Assembly: GCF_015706575.1 (NCBI RefSeq)
Contig: NW_024037074.1
Location: 25,347,334-25,411,333, forward strand
From: Patiria miniata
Lineage: Eukaryota > Echinodermata > Asteroidea > Valvatida > Asterinidae
Direction: 5' to 3'
Length of the DNA: 64,000 nucleotides
Shown: piece by piece, positions 12,390 to 24,959 of the stretch
Position numbering within the stretch: the first letter of the stretch is position 1
Layout: every line of letters starts with the position of its first letter
The notes under the pieces: model-generated
The model's input: only the letters and a program-made list of their open reading frames with translations
What the model was told of the DNA's origin: nothing
Database searches by the model: none
Position numbers and translations under genes: made by a program

Positions 12390-13146
12390 TATTACATGCA
12401 CATGTTCAATTATTTTTTTTAATTCAAACATTTGCACTATAATTTGCATAATTAATGCATCATGTCAATATTACCTTTTTGATTTGCTTGCAACAAAATT
12501 GTAGCTACACATGTAGAAAGGATTAGGACTACATGTATTTTGGACACACAATCAGCGTAATAGTTGAGAAAATTGAATAATTCATCTATCTTGGAACATC
12601 GGCCATCTTGGTGAAATTTCTTTTTTTCTTAAATGCCTGCCTCCTTCTTTATTTCAAAAAGGCGGACAAGAAACTATTATTTTTTTTACTCGGCCTTACA
12701 GTCACTGGTCACCAATAAATACGATATATTAAACATGGTTAATTCCGGATAAGAGTTGCGAACTCATGAATTTTTGAAGTACATTTTCTACAAGTAGACC
12801 TAAATAATTGTTTCTTGGAGTGTAGACAAACCAAGCTTTCAGAAACAGTTTTTGCTTTTCTTCTACTGCACTTGGATTAATTTTTTGTCAAGGATTGAAG
12901 TTTCGAGAAACTGAAGTAGCATTTTTCTCTATTTTGTGAGGGAAATTTGAGTTCCCCTCTGTAACATTTCTTACATGTATGCTTCAAAGATTTTATTTTT
13001 GGTTGACTATGAAGTCTCATGCTGTCCCTATCCACCACTGTAGATTTTTAAACCAAAAGATGAAACATCACAGTTCTGAAGTCACAGTTGAAATATTTGA
13101 CTGATAAAAAGACAAGGCCAATAATATGGCAATGTGGCATGAATGG
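12390..13146. other. intergenic, nothing recognised
   Basis: AT-rich with homopolymer T runs. No gene or repeat boundary supported. Confidence 0.4.
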
Positions 13147-13600
13147 CCATCATGGCCTAGCCCCATAAATTTTGGCTGAAATCCTGGGCTACCTCTGTAT
13201 ATCAGCCACAAAAGGCCATAATGGTCATAAGTGCATGCATGCGAGCGCACTTTGGCTAATACTGAATGACAGGCAACAGCCGTATCGATGCACTTTGCCA
13301 AAATTTGACGCAAGCTAGTGAGGGCGCGATTATCACAAGCCATGACGTCTTTGCAGAAATTCGTCCGAATTCAACCCGAAATAACAAGATAACTAGACCT
13401 CTGAATGTAATGAAGTCAACAGGTTTTTTTGTTATTAAGCAGTTTTAGACATGATTGTGTGATTACATAAAAGTGACAAAATGATTTTCTGCTCCCCTAG
13501 CAATGGGACCTTTCACGCACATGGCCTTTTGACGCTGATAATATACGGAGGTAGTCTAGTATTTCAGCCACCCTTGTTTCTGGGGCTAATAATGGCCATG
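13147..13600. mobile_element. diverged foldback element (family F), copy 1
   Basis: The left arm has TAGCCCCATAAATTTTGGCT followed by CTACCTCTGTATA. The right arm has the inverted partners ATACGGAGGTAGTCTAGTA and TGGGGCTAATAATGGCC. The same phrases end the clean foldback at 32616-33082. Much more diverged than that copy, so older. Confidence 0.5.
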
Positions 13601-14134
13601 TTTTGTTAAATTGTAAATCATCATTGAATCAAATGATATTCATTTTAACAACGCATATATCCATTTTTACAATACGGTGAATTTGCAAAAAAACATCAAC
13701 AGTCAACTGTCAGGTATATAAAGCATGTCAGGTGAGGTGACCAACATTTTGTGAGAATGACTTACGACTTGGCGCTGCTCTGTCTTGTTGTATCCTCCAT
13801 TGTTAGTGGAATCTCTGATTTAAAACTGCTTAAACTCCGGAGCGGAGACAACTTCTCCGACGTCCTGTCATAACCAAAAGAAATGAATATTATAAATACT
13901 AACTCTCAAAGTAAAAGATAGTTAATCTCTCCAGCTTGGGACCTTCGTGCACCAACTAAATCATAACAAATTACCTACCGGTACATGTAAATTTATTCTA
14001 CGTTTTATGAAGAAGTCACCATCATTTCACCAGACGGTGTAACAAATATCATCAGTCCTTTGCTCGTACCACTCTCGCCCAAAATACAGTCAAGTACGAG
14101 GGTCCCAAGCTGTGCAACTCCCTAGATGTTTTTA
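13601..14134. other. intergenic with a weak inverted pair
   Basis: CAGCTTGGGACC (about 13931) and GGTCCCAAGCTG (about 14101) form a 12-bp inverted pair bounding about 180 bases, a possible small MITE without a clear target duplication. No gene. Confidence 0.35.
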
Positions 14135-14138
14135 TACA

Positions 14139-14471
14139 ACACCTGAATAAATCCCAGTCATCTGATTGGTGGATCGTTGATCACGTCATTGAATTATTCG
14201 TACCAACGCACGGCGCGCTCGTGGCGCGCAGCGCACAGTGCAATGGAAGTTCTATTGCACTGTGAATAGAACTTCCATTGCACGGTGTCGCTGCTGCTGG
14301 TGGTGGCGCTGTTTTAAATCGAGATAAATTGAATATGATTGTTCTTAACCTGTCGAACAGTTTGCATTAATATAGATATGATGAACTTGTGGCACTTTTA
14401 ACCAGTTTTTAACCTGAATAAATTGGCTATTAAAAGTCAACCAATCAGATGACAAGGATTTATTCAGGTGT
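14139..14471. mobile_element. 333-bp TIR element with TACA duplication
   Basis: The left end ACACCTGAATAAATCC and right end GGATTTATTCAGGTGT are inverted. Both also carry the inverted ATCTGATTGGT/ACCAATCAGAT. TACA flanks it at 14135-14138 and 14472-14475. At the centre, GTGCAATGGAAGTTCTATTG is followed by its inverted copy. No coding capacity. Confidence 0.75.
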
Positions 14472-14492
14472 TACATGATATATAAAACAAGT

Positions 14493-14647
14493 AATGAATG
14501 TTTCACATTCGTGCAATGGAAAGAATAATTTCATTCGGTGACAGATAAAATGTTCCATGATTCCACTCGGCTTCGCCTCGCGGAATGGAACATTTCATCT
14601 GTCACCTCATGAAATTATTCTAACCATTGCACTCACAAACATTCATT
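14493..14647. repeat. long hairpin (foldback repeat)
   Basis: AATGAATGTTT...GTGCAATGG...AATAATTTCAT...GTGACAGAT...TGTTCCA at the left is mirrored at the right. The arms are about 70 bases and the loop is GC-rich (CGGCTTCGCCTCGCGG). Related short hairpins with a similar GC loop occur at 42592-42737 and 45529-45664. Confidence 0.6.
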
Positions 14648-14844
14648 ATTTGTTTACTATATGGAATTTTCCATAATTAAAACAAAAATATAAAGCCGAA
14701 CTACCGGTACATGCAATAACTAGGTATATAAACTCTCTACACATAAAGTCTATTCGCATGACACACAGGGTTACAAGAAGTTACTGTCCTTTTTGGTTTT
14801 AGTTTATTGTCTTATTGTATGTATTTTGTGTTAGTATGTAATAA

Positions 14845-15461
14845 GGGAATAAATGTGTGCTCCGGAGGTTTTTATCACTCGTTTAATACCGCTTAGAGTC
14901 TGGGTGCTGATAATTACCCGAGCCAGAGGCGAGGGTAATTATCAGCACCCAGACTCTAAGCGGTATTAAACAGAGTGATTAATACCGACCGAGCACATAT
15001 TTATTCCCATTCATAAATACCTTATCCGTAAAAAAATATCAAATAATTCGTTCAAAAAATCCCGATTTTGTTCAACAAGTTCACTTCATGCTTTTTGAAA
15101 CATCCCTCTAGCAAAATAATGGAGTGTTCAGCTGGCGAGTAAGATGTAAACAACCCTTTTATGGAGATTGACATGCGCGTAACATGTTCTGCGCGATGTC
15201 ACGCAGAACGCACCTGGGGCGTTGCGTTTTGAATTTAGAACTATAAAATTCTGACTCGCTTGTAGTGTTGCGCATGCCTACGTGAGGATTGTGAACGTTC
15301 AACCAATGAAACGGTAAGAGGCACTGGATTTTTAGGAGTCCACATTTTATTGTGACACTGGAAAAGTGTTTAAGACCAGCTAGCCATGTCTTTATCATCC
15401 GTTTAAGACCGGCCACGTGACGAGCTCTCGACCAATAGGAATAGCTAAACTGTCTGAGGTA
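14845..15461 (+). mobile_element. hairpin-ended element (family H), copy 3
   Basis: Same organisation as 11145-12003: an inverted repeat of about 75-base arms (14845-15008), then a body ending CTGTCTGAGGTAT. It lacks the 264-bp insertion and so serves as the empty-site reference. Close similarity to copy 2 suggests fairly recent spread. Confidence 0.7.
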
Positions 15462-16149
15462 TTTATGAATTGTTAATTAATACTAATGGGAGTCCCTACT
15501 CGACAAGCAGTTGCAGATCTTGGGGACCCCATCCACATTTACTTTTCTTTTCGTATCCTCGACCCTCCATTATCTGCGCAGGTAACGCTTGCAATACGTG
15601 CGCGCGTTGTCACATACAGATTGAAGGTAAATGTGTAGCAAAAGGGCCGTGTAGCTTTAGGGTAGGGGTCTGACGATATAGCTACAATATTGTGTAGACA
15701 ATTAGGCCTATGCGGAAAAATAAAGAATGAAAAACCCTACACCATGCCCTAACGTCCTATTTTTGGCCATCGTGTAGTGTAGGGGCCCTGTTTTGTTTTG
15801 AGTCAAATAGGCCCTATGTAATTTTATTGCTCCAAAATCCCCTTCAATCAAAAGCAGACTTTTCTCAATTCTAATGATACCCGTTTTGCAATTTTGAACA
15901 GTTTCTTGGGGTAGAAACCCCGGGAAAATGTCCATACTCGATCATCAATTTATCTGCTGCCAAACATATTAATTGTAACCTCACCTTGTGATTTCACCCA
16001 AGAGGAATCGAGGAAGCTGTGTAAATTCGAAAAAAAGTTAGGCAAAATGTGTTTTTAGAGCACATTTTGGATGCTCACGTCGTGCATAACTAAGTTGGAT
16101 CAGCCGGTCAACAGCGGTACGTTATACGCATGACATCGACAACCATGAC
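15462..16149. other. intergenic, nothing recognised
   Basis: A phrase of CCCTACAC / GTGTAGTGTAGGGGCCC type (15735-15790) recurs near 17435-17450, suggesting a dispersed repeat without clear ends. No gene. Confidence 0.35.
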
Positions 16150-16292
16150 CAGGCATGCAACTGGGAAATCACAAAAAAAGAGGAAATTCAAATTTTTCCC
16201 AGACTTTGTTCAGTGTTTTTCTATTTTCAATGGCACACATGGGAAGTAAAAAAAGAGGAAATCAGCTGATCCGAGGAAAAGTTGCATGCCTG
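16150..16292. mobile_element. 143-bp MITE with 6-bp target duplication (family G), copy 2
   Basis: CAGGCATGCAACT / AGTTGCATGCCTG ends, flanked by CATGAC on both sides (16144-16149, 16293-16298). The interior matches the copies at 5770 and 53833. Confidence 0.85.
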
Positions 16293-16362
16293 CATGACGT
16301 CGCATGAGCCGGCCAATGATAGTGCAATACGTCATTATAAATATTTATTTTCTCATGAATCA

Positions 16363-16866
16363 TCATCAGCGTTTAGAGTCCATTTGTCCCACTTTGTGGG
16401 GTTGGACATTTCATTTCCTTAATGGCTGCTCTCCAAGCTTTCCTGTCTGTGGGGTCCATGTGAGCAATACCAGATGTTTTGGCATCTTCTTCTACAGTTT
16501 CCCTCCAGGTTTTTCTAGGTCTCCCACGAGGCCTTCTTCCGGCGACTTGAAAATTGAAAGCTCTCTGGAGCCAGTGTGTTGCCTCTCTCCTAACCACATG
16601 TCCATACCATCTAAGCCTGTTAATCCTCATAACCTCTGCTACCCCCATCAGGCCCACTGACTGAAGGAGGACTTCATTCCTCGTTCTTTCATGTAGTGAT
16701 GTCCTGCACATCCACCTCACCATCCTCATCTCAACCTTTTCCAAGCGCTGTACACTAGACGATTTCATTGCCCATGTTTCGTTCCCGTATGTCATGCATT
16801 TTCTTACACACGTATGCATCATACACCTTCCTTTTCACTCTTAGAGGGGTCACCCTTGAGGTGAGG
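16363..16866 (-). pseudogene. LINE ORF2 C-terminal remnant
   Basis: Read on the minus strand, 16822 to 16373 encodes the tail of a non-LTR retrotransposon polyprotein: YGNETWAM, then LEKVEMRMVRWMC, RLRWYGHVVRR and GRRPRGRPRKTW, the usual order downstream of the reverse transcriptase. The reading frame shifts near 16805-16825, where KRKVYDAYVCK continues it in another frame. The reverse transcriptase itself is missing, as expected of a 5'-truncated copy. A TGATGATGAT-like stretch after the stop could be the 3' tail. The clade is not resolved. It is not the same family as the LINE at 34464. Confidence 0.8.
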
Positions 16867-16939
16867 AAGGGAGAGAGTTCGCGAATATTTAGTTTATGTC
16901 AATGGCTACTTCAAATACGTCCAAAGATTGATTATTGCA

Positions 16940-17016
16940 ACAGCGATCGTGCGTGGCCTAGCGGTTAAGAGTCTCGTGTTTCAAGCAAGAGTCCGAGGTT
17001 CGAATCTCGATGAAGT
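16940..17016 (+). repeat. tRNA-like SINE head or tRNA pseudogene
   Basis: TGGCCTAGCGGTT matches the RNA polymerase III A box and GGTTCGAATCT the B box, spaced as in a tRNA. The anticodon stem has a mismatch and the loop would read TCA, so a working tRNA is unlikely. A purine-rich tract follows. Best read as the head of a tRNA-derived SINE. Confidence 0.5.
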
Positions 17017-18546
17017 AAGTGACTGATTAATAAATAGGAATAAAGGAAAGGAGAGGGTGAGAGTAGAGGAGGGAAAGTGAAGGGAATAACCATAAAGGAT
17101 ACAACTTTTGGTGCTTGAAAATTAATCGAATAAAACGTGGTGATCGAGTATGGAATTTTTTTCGAAACCCCGATTTTCCTGTGCATTTTGTGCCTTGCGA
17201 TCATCGCCATTTTACCCCCAAATTTCCCTCAAAAAATCAAAACCCTACCCAGGCTCTATGTATGACATGATACTATAGGCCCTAGGCCCCCTACCTGTTT
17301 ATTGAGAATGTTGCCAACTGACATGACTGACAAAAAAAAAAGGGACATGACTGAACTGGGGCCTAGTTTGGTACAGATTACAGTAGCAGTGACAGTAGGC
17401 TAGGCCGATTTTAAAGTGGATTTTGCTCCCGGGCCCTACACTACTACACGATCGCCCTATTTTTGTTCTTAAGTAATAATGCATTGCAATTGTGCCACAG
17501 TTTACTACTAACAGTATTTTGTAGCTTTAGCATGTTTAGGTGAGGTTTACGTTACCTGTCTGCAGCCATTTTGAACCGATTCGATTGACACTTCACACGT
17601 GACGTACTGCGTTCGACCACCTGTCATGAATCATTCTTTGTTTTGCGACAAAACCATTTTTTGTCGAATTTAATTCGTTGTTACTTCATTAAGAGAGACA
17701 TTACTGTTTTGCCAAAGCAAAGGATGGTTATCAAGTCAAAATGATGTCTTAGTTTTTGAAGCGATCGAGTATCAATACATTACAAAACTTAGTTCTTTTT
17801 CTAAAGTTACATTCACACTTCACAGACATTACATGACTCAACTGTCAAGACTACGGCCGGCTATACGAACGACGTTCATAAAATGTTTTGGAGTGGATCG
17901 TAGATCGGACAACCTGCTGAAAAAAGTGAAACACGAATTAGCTGCTCATGGAAGGGCGCCACCACGTTCCTGATAGGTAGCGCTAACATTTTTGTTCTTT
18001 TGTAAACATAGAGTTTTAGAATATAACTCTCTGTTTGTAAATCATGCAGATATGGAACATTTTCAAAGCAGTTTATTCGCTGATTAATGGAACCAATCTG
18101 GTATAATTCAGGGAAAATGCTTGAGTACCTCATCTGACAGTGTACGATGATGCTGTGCATGAGTTGACTGAAACTGTATTAACAGGATTTATATTCTAAA
18201 ACAAGTTGACTACATGTACTTTTGAGATAATTTTTGTGTTTGAGACAAAGATGTGTTTCTTCTTTGTATACAACCCCCCCCCCCCCGCTAATTCCACTGG
18301 TAATGGATGCATCAAATCTGGAATCTGTCTACTCCAAACCAATATCTCAGTCATTAATACATTACGGACACACTCTCGCAAAATGTGGTTCGACAGCTTT
18401 CTAAAACCTCGTGGGATCGGGGTTTTGTGCGTAAACCTCATCAGTTAGCCGATCACGCTCAATTGACGCTCAATTGATCACGCTCAAGTCCCATCATAAT
18501 AAGCTAACCATGTTAACCGGACCATTTTCCCCAAGAGTGTGTCTCT
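17017..18546. other. intergenic; dispersed repeat at 18357-18540
   Basis: No gene seen. The stretch 18357-18540 (ATTACGGACACACTCTCG, ATCGGGGTTTTGTGCGTAAA, TTAACCGGACCATTTT, AGAGTGTG) recurs at 31452-31632 in the same order. It directly abuts the MITE that starts at 18547. Confidence 0.45.
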
Positions 18547-18917
18547 AAGGCCAAAAAAAAAGTCTCCGGTTTCTGGTATGCGCGCGCGTCGCCGAAGCCA
18601 TGCGCGTCGGCAAAATGAAAACTTTTTTTTTTCAATGAAAGATGATGTCTCAAACCGCCAAACTCACTGGTTTGAGTGGAATCCTGCTGCTGCACAATTT
18701 TAACGTGTTTTTAGATGGGGTTATGATCGAGAATAAGCTTTATGTGGCCTCTCTGGACTCCATGTATTTGCAAGAAGTTTAGTCGGGCACCATTTGCAGT
18801 CATCGGCCGACATTTGAAGCAAAAAAAAAACAGGTAAAAACAAAAAAAGCCGCGTCGCCGCACCACTTTTTGGGCAAGCTCCATACCAGAAACCGGAGAC
18901 TTATTTTTTTTGGCCTT
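18547..18917 (+). mobile_element. GGCC-poly(A)-ended MITE (family M), copy 1
   Basis: The termini are TAAGGCCAAAAAAAA then GTCTCCGGTTTCTGGTATG, mirrored at the right end, finishing TTTTTGGCCTTA. The body carries GCCATGCGCGTCGGCAAAAT, ACCGCCAAACTCACTGGTTT and GTCGGGCACCATTTGCAGTC. Four relatives are in the window (33152, 33702, 59131, 52756). No transposase. Confidence 0.75.
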
Positions 18918-21382
18918 ATGGTGTATGACGTTTTAGGCGAACCGGATTAATGGACCGATCCAGTAAACCCAGTTAAATTATAAAAACTAGAGCGCGCATT
19001 CACTATACCGCACGCACAATGCAGACGTGCCACCCTGTAGACCTCGACGCCATTTTGTAAGTGGGCAAAAATACTCGGATGTGCACACTTCAGGATTGAC
19101 TGCAATGCGTATCTTGTTGTTTTACTGGTTCCATTTATAAATCCCCCCGACAATGCCTTGTTTTACCGTGCTGTTTTGCCTAACGTTATGTGTTGTGCGC
19201 ATGTGCTTTGCCCACTTACAAAATGTCCTTGCCAGCACGGGGTCAAGTGATGAGTGCGCTCTCTAGATTTTTTTAATATAACTCTATGAGTAAACCCCGC
19301 CCACTGCGCACTGGGCAATATTAACACGTGCTTCTATCGAATGCCACACTGCATTTTCCTGCCGCGCGCATCATACGCGCGTGACTTTTGTGCGAGCACG
19401 TCGGACATATAAGTCACGGCTGTGATTGGTCAGAACACCATGGGGCGGTGCTTACTGGATCAGTCAACCATAGTCCACCCACACACCGTATACCTTTATT
19501 AGAAAAAAAACTCCGTTTATTTCGTTGCATTCCCGATGATCATTATCGTACACCACCATACATTTATCGTGAATTTCATGTCGCGAAAAAAAACCGATGT
19601 TGTAGAACTTCAATGTCTAGAAAAAATTGCGATCATCGACAGTGTCGTGAAATAAATTATTTAGTACGTCTTAGTTGTCCCTAGTTCGGGCCCAGGGGCG
19701 GCGAAACCGGGGTGGCACCCCCCCCCCCCCTGCGGACATAATGTGCCCCCCTTGAGCATAAAATCTGCCGGCCCCCTCGAGATATATAAAACAAAACTGG
19801 CTCTAAAATCTCAGATAATTTGTTTTCCCAAAATGGTATATCCTGAGAGTTCTGATATAAGCGGGGAATATGAAAACCCGAGCCCTAAAACCTCTACAAT
19901 GGGCCTTGAAAATGGGCACATTATAAATTTCAACCGGAAATACGTCAAGCACCAAGCATTGGAATTTTTAAGAAAGAATTTCTGTCTCTTAACATAGATG
20001 ACATCATCAGGGGGCCCACTTTGTTGGGGAATGGATAGGTCGATACACAATTTGGTTGAGGACTGTGTTTACCGTAAAGTTGGTTGTACTAAGAAACTGT
20101 CCAAAGACTTGTGTGTGGGCAGTGAAGGTCATTTGCTCTGTATAAAAGTATAGGGACTACACATTGCATAGGTACTGTGTGGGTGTATGTGTATACAAGG
20201 AAAACAATGAGTAATGCATTTAAGAGAATTAATGATTAAAAAGTTCAAAAGGAACATTGATAATTAAAGTGTGATAATTAACTAAAAATTAAGACGAATT
20301 GATAATTGAGAATTGATAATCTGAAAACGCTACAACTTCATGTAAATATCTGCTCGGTCACCATGGCGTCTGCATATTACATCCCTACTGATGAGATAAT
20401 GCATGCAGTATATTCCACCAGATACAGAACCAGAATAAACTTGGCCGGTTTCGAAGAGCGCTCCAATTTTTGTAAACTTGGTACCAGCCCAGCCCCCCCC
20501 CCCCCTTTGATTTTACGGAGGCCAAGTGTCCGGTGAAAAAAACATGTCGACATCAAGTTCAGCACGGTTGTGCCCCCCCCCCCCCCAAAAAAAGCTGGAT
20601 ACGCTGCTACACCAACGGAAGATGCCTTTTATTGAGCAAGTGCCCCGGTGATGCGACTGTAACCGGTCAGTCCAAAAATTCAACCCCCAAAAGTGGGTGC
20701 AGTGCATTTTGTTTTCGTCCTTCACAGATTTATTTTAACAGGCAATTGTTTTCAACTCAAGTTGACCGTAGTATGAAACTGTGTCACCCGTCTAAGTAAG
20801 TCTCGTGACCAAGATGTAATCGCCCATTGGGATTACGTCATTAGCATTCTATCCGATTCTCATTTCTAACCCAGGCTTGTGCTGAATGCACATTATGCAA
20901 ATAACGTGTTCAGAAGATTTCCACTCAGACTCCAGCCCTATTGTTACATTCATGCCTCGCTGATCACCATGGTACAGCGACCTAGCGTGCACGGGCTTTA
21001 TTTTAAGCTGTTGTTTCCGTGCTGGGCTAGGCCTTCATTACTGTCGTTGTGCTCCTCACGCTCACTGCATGCTACTCATTACACTGTTCGTAATTATCAT
21101 TTTGGCTCTGTATAAAATTGTTTATTCTAATTGAACGCGCACATTGTGTCCAATTTATATTGTATGAACAAAGACATCGTTACCATTTACTCCGATCAAC
21201 ACCAAGAGGGGCAATGTCTTCAAGAGTAGAAAGAGGTACGTTACATGTCTCTGGTTAATGTACATGTGTATAAAGTTCTCCTACAAAATCTAGGGTCACT
21301 TTAAGTAAGTGTAAGGCCTTTATTTGTGTATAAAGTATAACTTGGGGATAAGCAATAATAAGTGATTAGGGATTCGTCTCAC
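18918..21382. other. intergenic with poly(C) runs
   Basis: C runs at about 19718-19730, 20492-20504 and 20573-20586 create spurious proline- and glycine-rich frames. No gene supported. Confidence 0.4.
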
Positions 21383-21832
21383 GCGTGCAGTGACATTGTG
21401 TTCGCACGTACAATACTGCATAAGAATTCATCTCACAGGGGAAGTGACATTGTGTTCGCACGAATGATAAAAAAATTGCATAGGATTTGGTACGTGCAGC
21501 GACATTGCGTTCGCACGTAAAATATAAAATTTGAATAATATTTCGTCCTACACGTGCAGTGACATTGCGTTCGCACGTAGAATATAATCTTGTGTTAGCA
21601 CGAATGATAAAAAATTTGCATAGGATTTGGTACGTGCAGTGACATTGTGTTCGCACGTAAAATATAAATTTGAATAATATTTCGTCCTACACGTGCAGTG
21701 ACATTGTGTTCGCACGTGGGGAGAAAATACAATTTCGAAAGAATTCGTCAGACACGTGCAGTGACATTGTGTTCGCACGTGAGTTAATTTGCATAGGAAT
21801 TTGATACGTGCAGTGACATTGCGTTCGCACGT
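21383..21832. repeat. CRISPR-like tandem array, eight units
   Basis: A 27-28 base core (GTGCAGTGACATTG then TGTTCGCACGT) with dyad ends ACGTGC/GCACGT recurs eight times, starting near 21383, 21437, 21491, 21551, 21631, 21690, 21753 and 21805. A degenerate fragment lies at 21590-21604. The period is 52-63 bases, except for a longer gap at the fragment. The AT-rich spacers are partly copies of one another (AATATAAATTTGAATAATAT, TTTGCATAGGATTTG). This is therefore a minisatellite with higher-order structure, not a bacterial CRISPR. Open frames across it come from the repeat. Confidence 0.8.
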
Positions 21833-22429
21833 GGAACAGTTGAAGGGTAGCATTCCAGTGGAAGTTTTTTTTCAAATTGTTGTCCCTGAATAATTCATCT
21901 CGCTAATTTACACCAGTATTTTCAATGATAAACCTGTGACAGTGTCTCCTTCATTGTCACATTGACTTGCAGGTCTTATGTAACTCCCTTTCTAAAGAAG
22001 GTTAAAAGACGTTCTCCACCTCAGTCTCAGAAACTAAAAAATAAATTGAAACAATATAAAACCTAATCAACATTCTGGGCAAAACGTTGGTGCAAGTGAT
22101 GCAAACAATTAATTAGTTTTTTTTGTAGGTCAAGTTGGGAGGAGTGCAGACGCTGCAGGCGTGCATTATGCAGCATCCGCAAAGCAAAGCAGCTGCTGGA
22201 TCTGTAGGAGTGTTAGGATAATGTTATAGGCATTTAAATTCGGCGATTTAGAAACCTACGCGTTTAGAAACCTCCGCACCGCGTTCTATCACTTTTCCGT
22301 TCGACAATAAGGCATATTCATACGTAATGTTCGGCAAACTCGTGGGTTTTTTTTTGGCTAGACCGGAGACGGTTTGGTACGAAGACCTTGAAGAGACATG
22401 GGAGTTATAATTTTTTTTTCCATTTTCAT

Positions 22430-22890
22430 AATACTATTACGTATGTGTTATTGTCACGTACGTACGTAACTCACGCACGTACTTGAATATTATCACGTAC
22501 GTAGGTAATACTATCACGTAGGGCCCACGTGATAATTATTACGTACGTAGGGCCCACGTGATAATTATTAAGTACGTCTACACAACGTATACTCGTTTAA
22601 GGATACACGTATTATCACTTACATATGCAATACATGTACGTACGTAATATGTACTTATTTATCAGGTATGTACGCAATAATAATACTAATATTGCGTTAG
22701 TACGTAATATTATATTATCACGTACGTATATGATAAATTAGATGTATCATGTACGTACGTTGTGATTGTCATATGTATATAGTAGTAGGCCCTAAATAAG
22801 AACAATAATGTTCATCTCCTCTTGGTCTTCGTACCCACGTACCCGCGTATCCGCATATCCGCATATCCGCGTACCTGCGTAATCGCGCGA
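22430..22890. repeat. ACGTACGT-rich palindromic simple sequence
   Basis: TACGTACGTAA/TATTATCACGTACG motifs recur from about 22440 to 22760, including GGGCCCACGTGATAATTATTA twice (about 22520-22570). A 9-base repeat like CGTACCCGC / CGCATATCC follows at 22833-22890. Both are low-complexity, self-complementary sequence. Confidence 0.65.
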
Positions 22891-24180
22891 TTTCGTGTAC
22901 CATACTTCGAAGTGATAAAATCTAGGGAACTGTTTAGCAAGGTGCAATGAACAGTGTTAGGGAAAATGAAGTAAACGAAAATTAGCCTGCATAGCCCGCT
23001 GCGAGCATGCGCACATTGAGCCTGCAGGCAGTGCGATGGGGAGTTTTAGAAGTTTTCTAAAAATATATATATATATATAAAAATAACACTAACTTAATGC
23101 AAACGAAAATCTGTCTAATGAATAACACTGTCCCCCTAAACTTGAAAGTACTGGTGTATTTTATTTTATTTTCGCTATTAAGAAACTTCACTCGCAAATT
23201 TAAAGTCGATTTTGTAATTGATTGAGAGTCATTTTGTGATGTTTTATCGATCATCAACTGGAATGCTGCCCTCTATACGGACATTGGCTGGTACTTTGCC
23301 CAACTCAAAACAATAATTAAACAAAAGTTAGTAAAACAACTACAGAAAGTGGCAATGCCTGGTGCGTTGTCCACCAACGACGATAGAATTTCTTTATAAT
23401 TGTATAAAATGTTTAAGAGCAAACAAGATTCATAAAATCTAGGCCATCGGCAATTGACAGTGACCATGCCTGGTGCAGTGTCACTTGTAAGGGATACCCT
23501 CTTCGGTGCATATTAGCGCCGATTTCCAAGAGGCCCCTTCCTTCAGAAGAACTTGAACATCAAAACTTAAACCATTTAACAAAAACACGGAAGGACGTTA
23601 CTACTTAAATAGCCATACAGAGAAAACTGTTGGTTAATAAATAACACTAATTCCTAAATGAGCTCTCTGTTAAAGTGACATATACGCTCTTATAGTTACA
23701 CTAAAAGGTCAAAAAATCTGGGATTAAACAGCGTCTGTAAAAGCGCCGCATTGTCTATACTTCGCTAGTCTGTGAGCAGTGAGGGCACAGTTGACAGTTG
23801 ACCATATTTTAATGATCGTAGTAAAATCAAAAGTCATAACTTTGGTTAATTATACTATGCTTAAATTTATATAAAAGACATTTTTATTCTGTGAAGAGCT
23901 TTTAAGCTCGGTTCATTATTAAGTATTTAAAGATAAACTTATCTGTGAGTAAAAAAATGCTTACAGAGAGAATGACTTTTGGGGGAAAAAAACTCAAAAG
24001 TAGATTGTATTTTGTTTCATTGTAAATTTTGCATGTTTGATTTTTGCCTTTGTGTGCATTGCTCTCTGTGTGGTGTGATTTTTTTTAATGGTATCCGTCT
24101 GTTGTCTCTGACAATAGACAAAATTAAATGTTTTTAAACAAATTAATCGTTGCGGCTACGAAAATGTCAAATCGTTAAGC
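22891..24180. other. intergenic, nothing recognised
   Basis: AT-rich; a short AT dinucleotide run at about 23065-23080. A TGCCTGGTGC phrase occurs twice (about 23357 and 23468). No gene. Confidence 0.35.
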
Positions 24181-24928
24181 AAAATCGAAGCAGTTGTTGA
24201 AAGACTTGAAATCAGTGTTATTTTTTTCTCAACTGCAATACGTCGGGCAAAAAATGTTACGGGTTTGAAGCGGCAAGCCTCAAATTTACGAAAATACGAA
24301 ATCAACTTTCAAATGTTAGCAGTATTGGAAAAAATAATACCTGAAATCAGTGTTATTTTTTTACCTTTACTGCAATACCTACCCGGATATTTATTTGACA
24401 ACGCGTACGACGAAAACTGAAAACAAAATTCAAATCGGTCCAAAAAAAATTGTAGCAAAAATCACATCGTAAGCGATTTTTTTTCCGAAAAAAAAATCAC
24501 TCCGCTTTCTACGTGTAGGCCTACACGCTAGGAAAATGATGACAATAACGCGAGGAAAACACCACAGCGTTAGTGAGAGTAAAAATACCCGAAATCAGTA
24601 TTATTTTTCTTGCCACAAAGTAAACAAAATGGGTTATGGAAATAAATCAAAATGACGAAAATAACGGCATAAAAATTAATCATCCGCGACGAGAGAAGTA
24701 AATACATGTACATGTACTTGCAAAAAGTCGGAAAGCGAATTTTGGCAAACGGTGGGAAAATGACGGCAGCAAAAGAAAATGAAATTGACGAAATTACGAG
24801 AAAAAGAAAACCATTATGAACAAAATATCTGTTTAGAAAATGACTGAATTTCAGTTATATACAGCGGCATTTCAAAAACATCAAAATTGTTGGCATTGTC
24901 GAGAAGTGCCTTCAAAAATACCTCATTG

Positions 24929-24959
<31 letters not shown>

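Noticed and set aside
20513-20799. Proline/glycine-rich frames on both strands
   Set aside because: Produced by poly(C) runs.
21366-21875. Three overlapping minus-strand frames of 62-101 codons with repeated HVRTQCHCT-like motifs, and a bacterial-type CRISPR array
   Set aside because: The frames follow from the tandem DNA repeat. Spacers copy each other, there are no cas genes, and the window has spliced eukaryotic genes.
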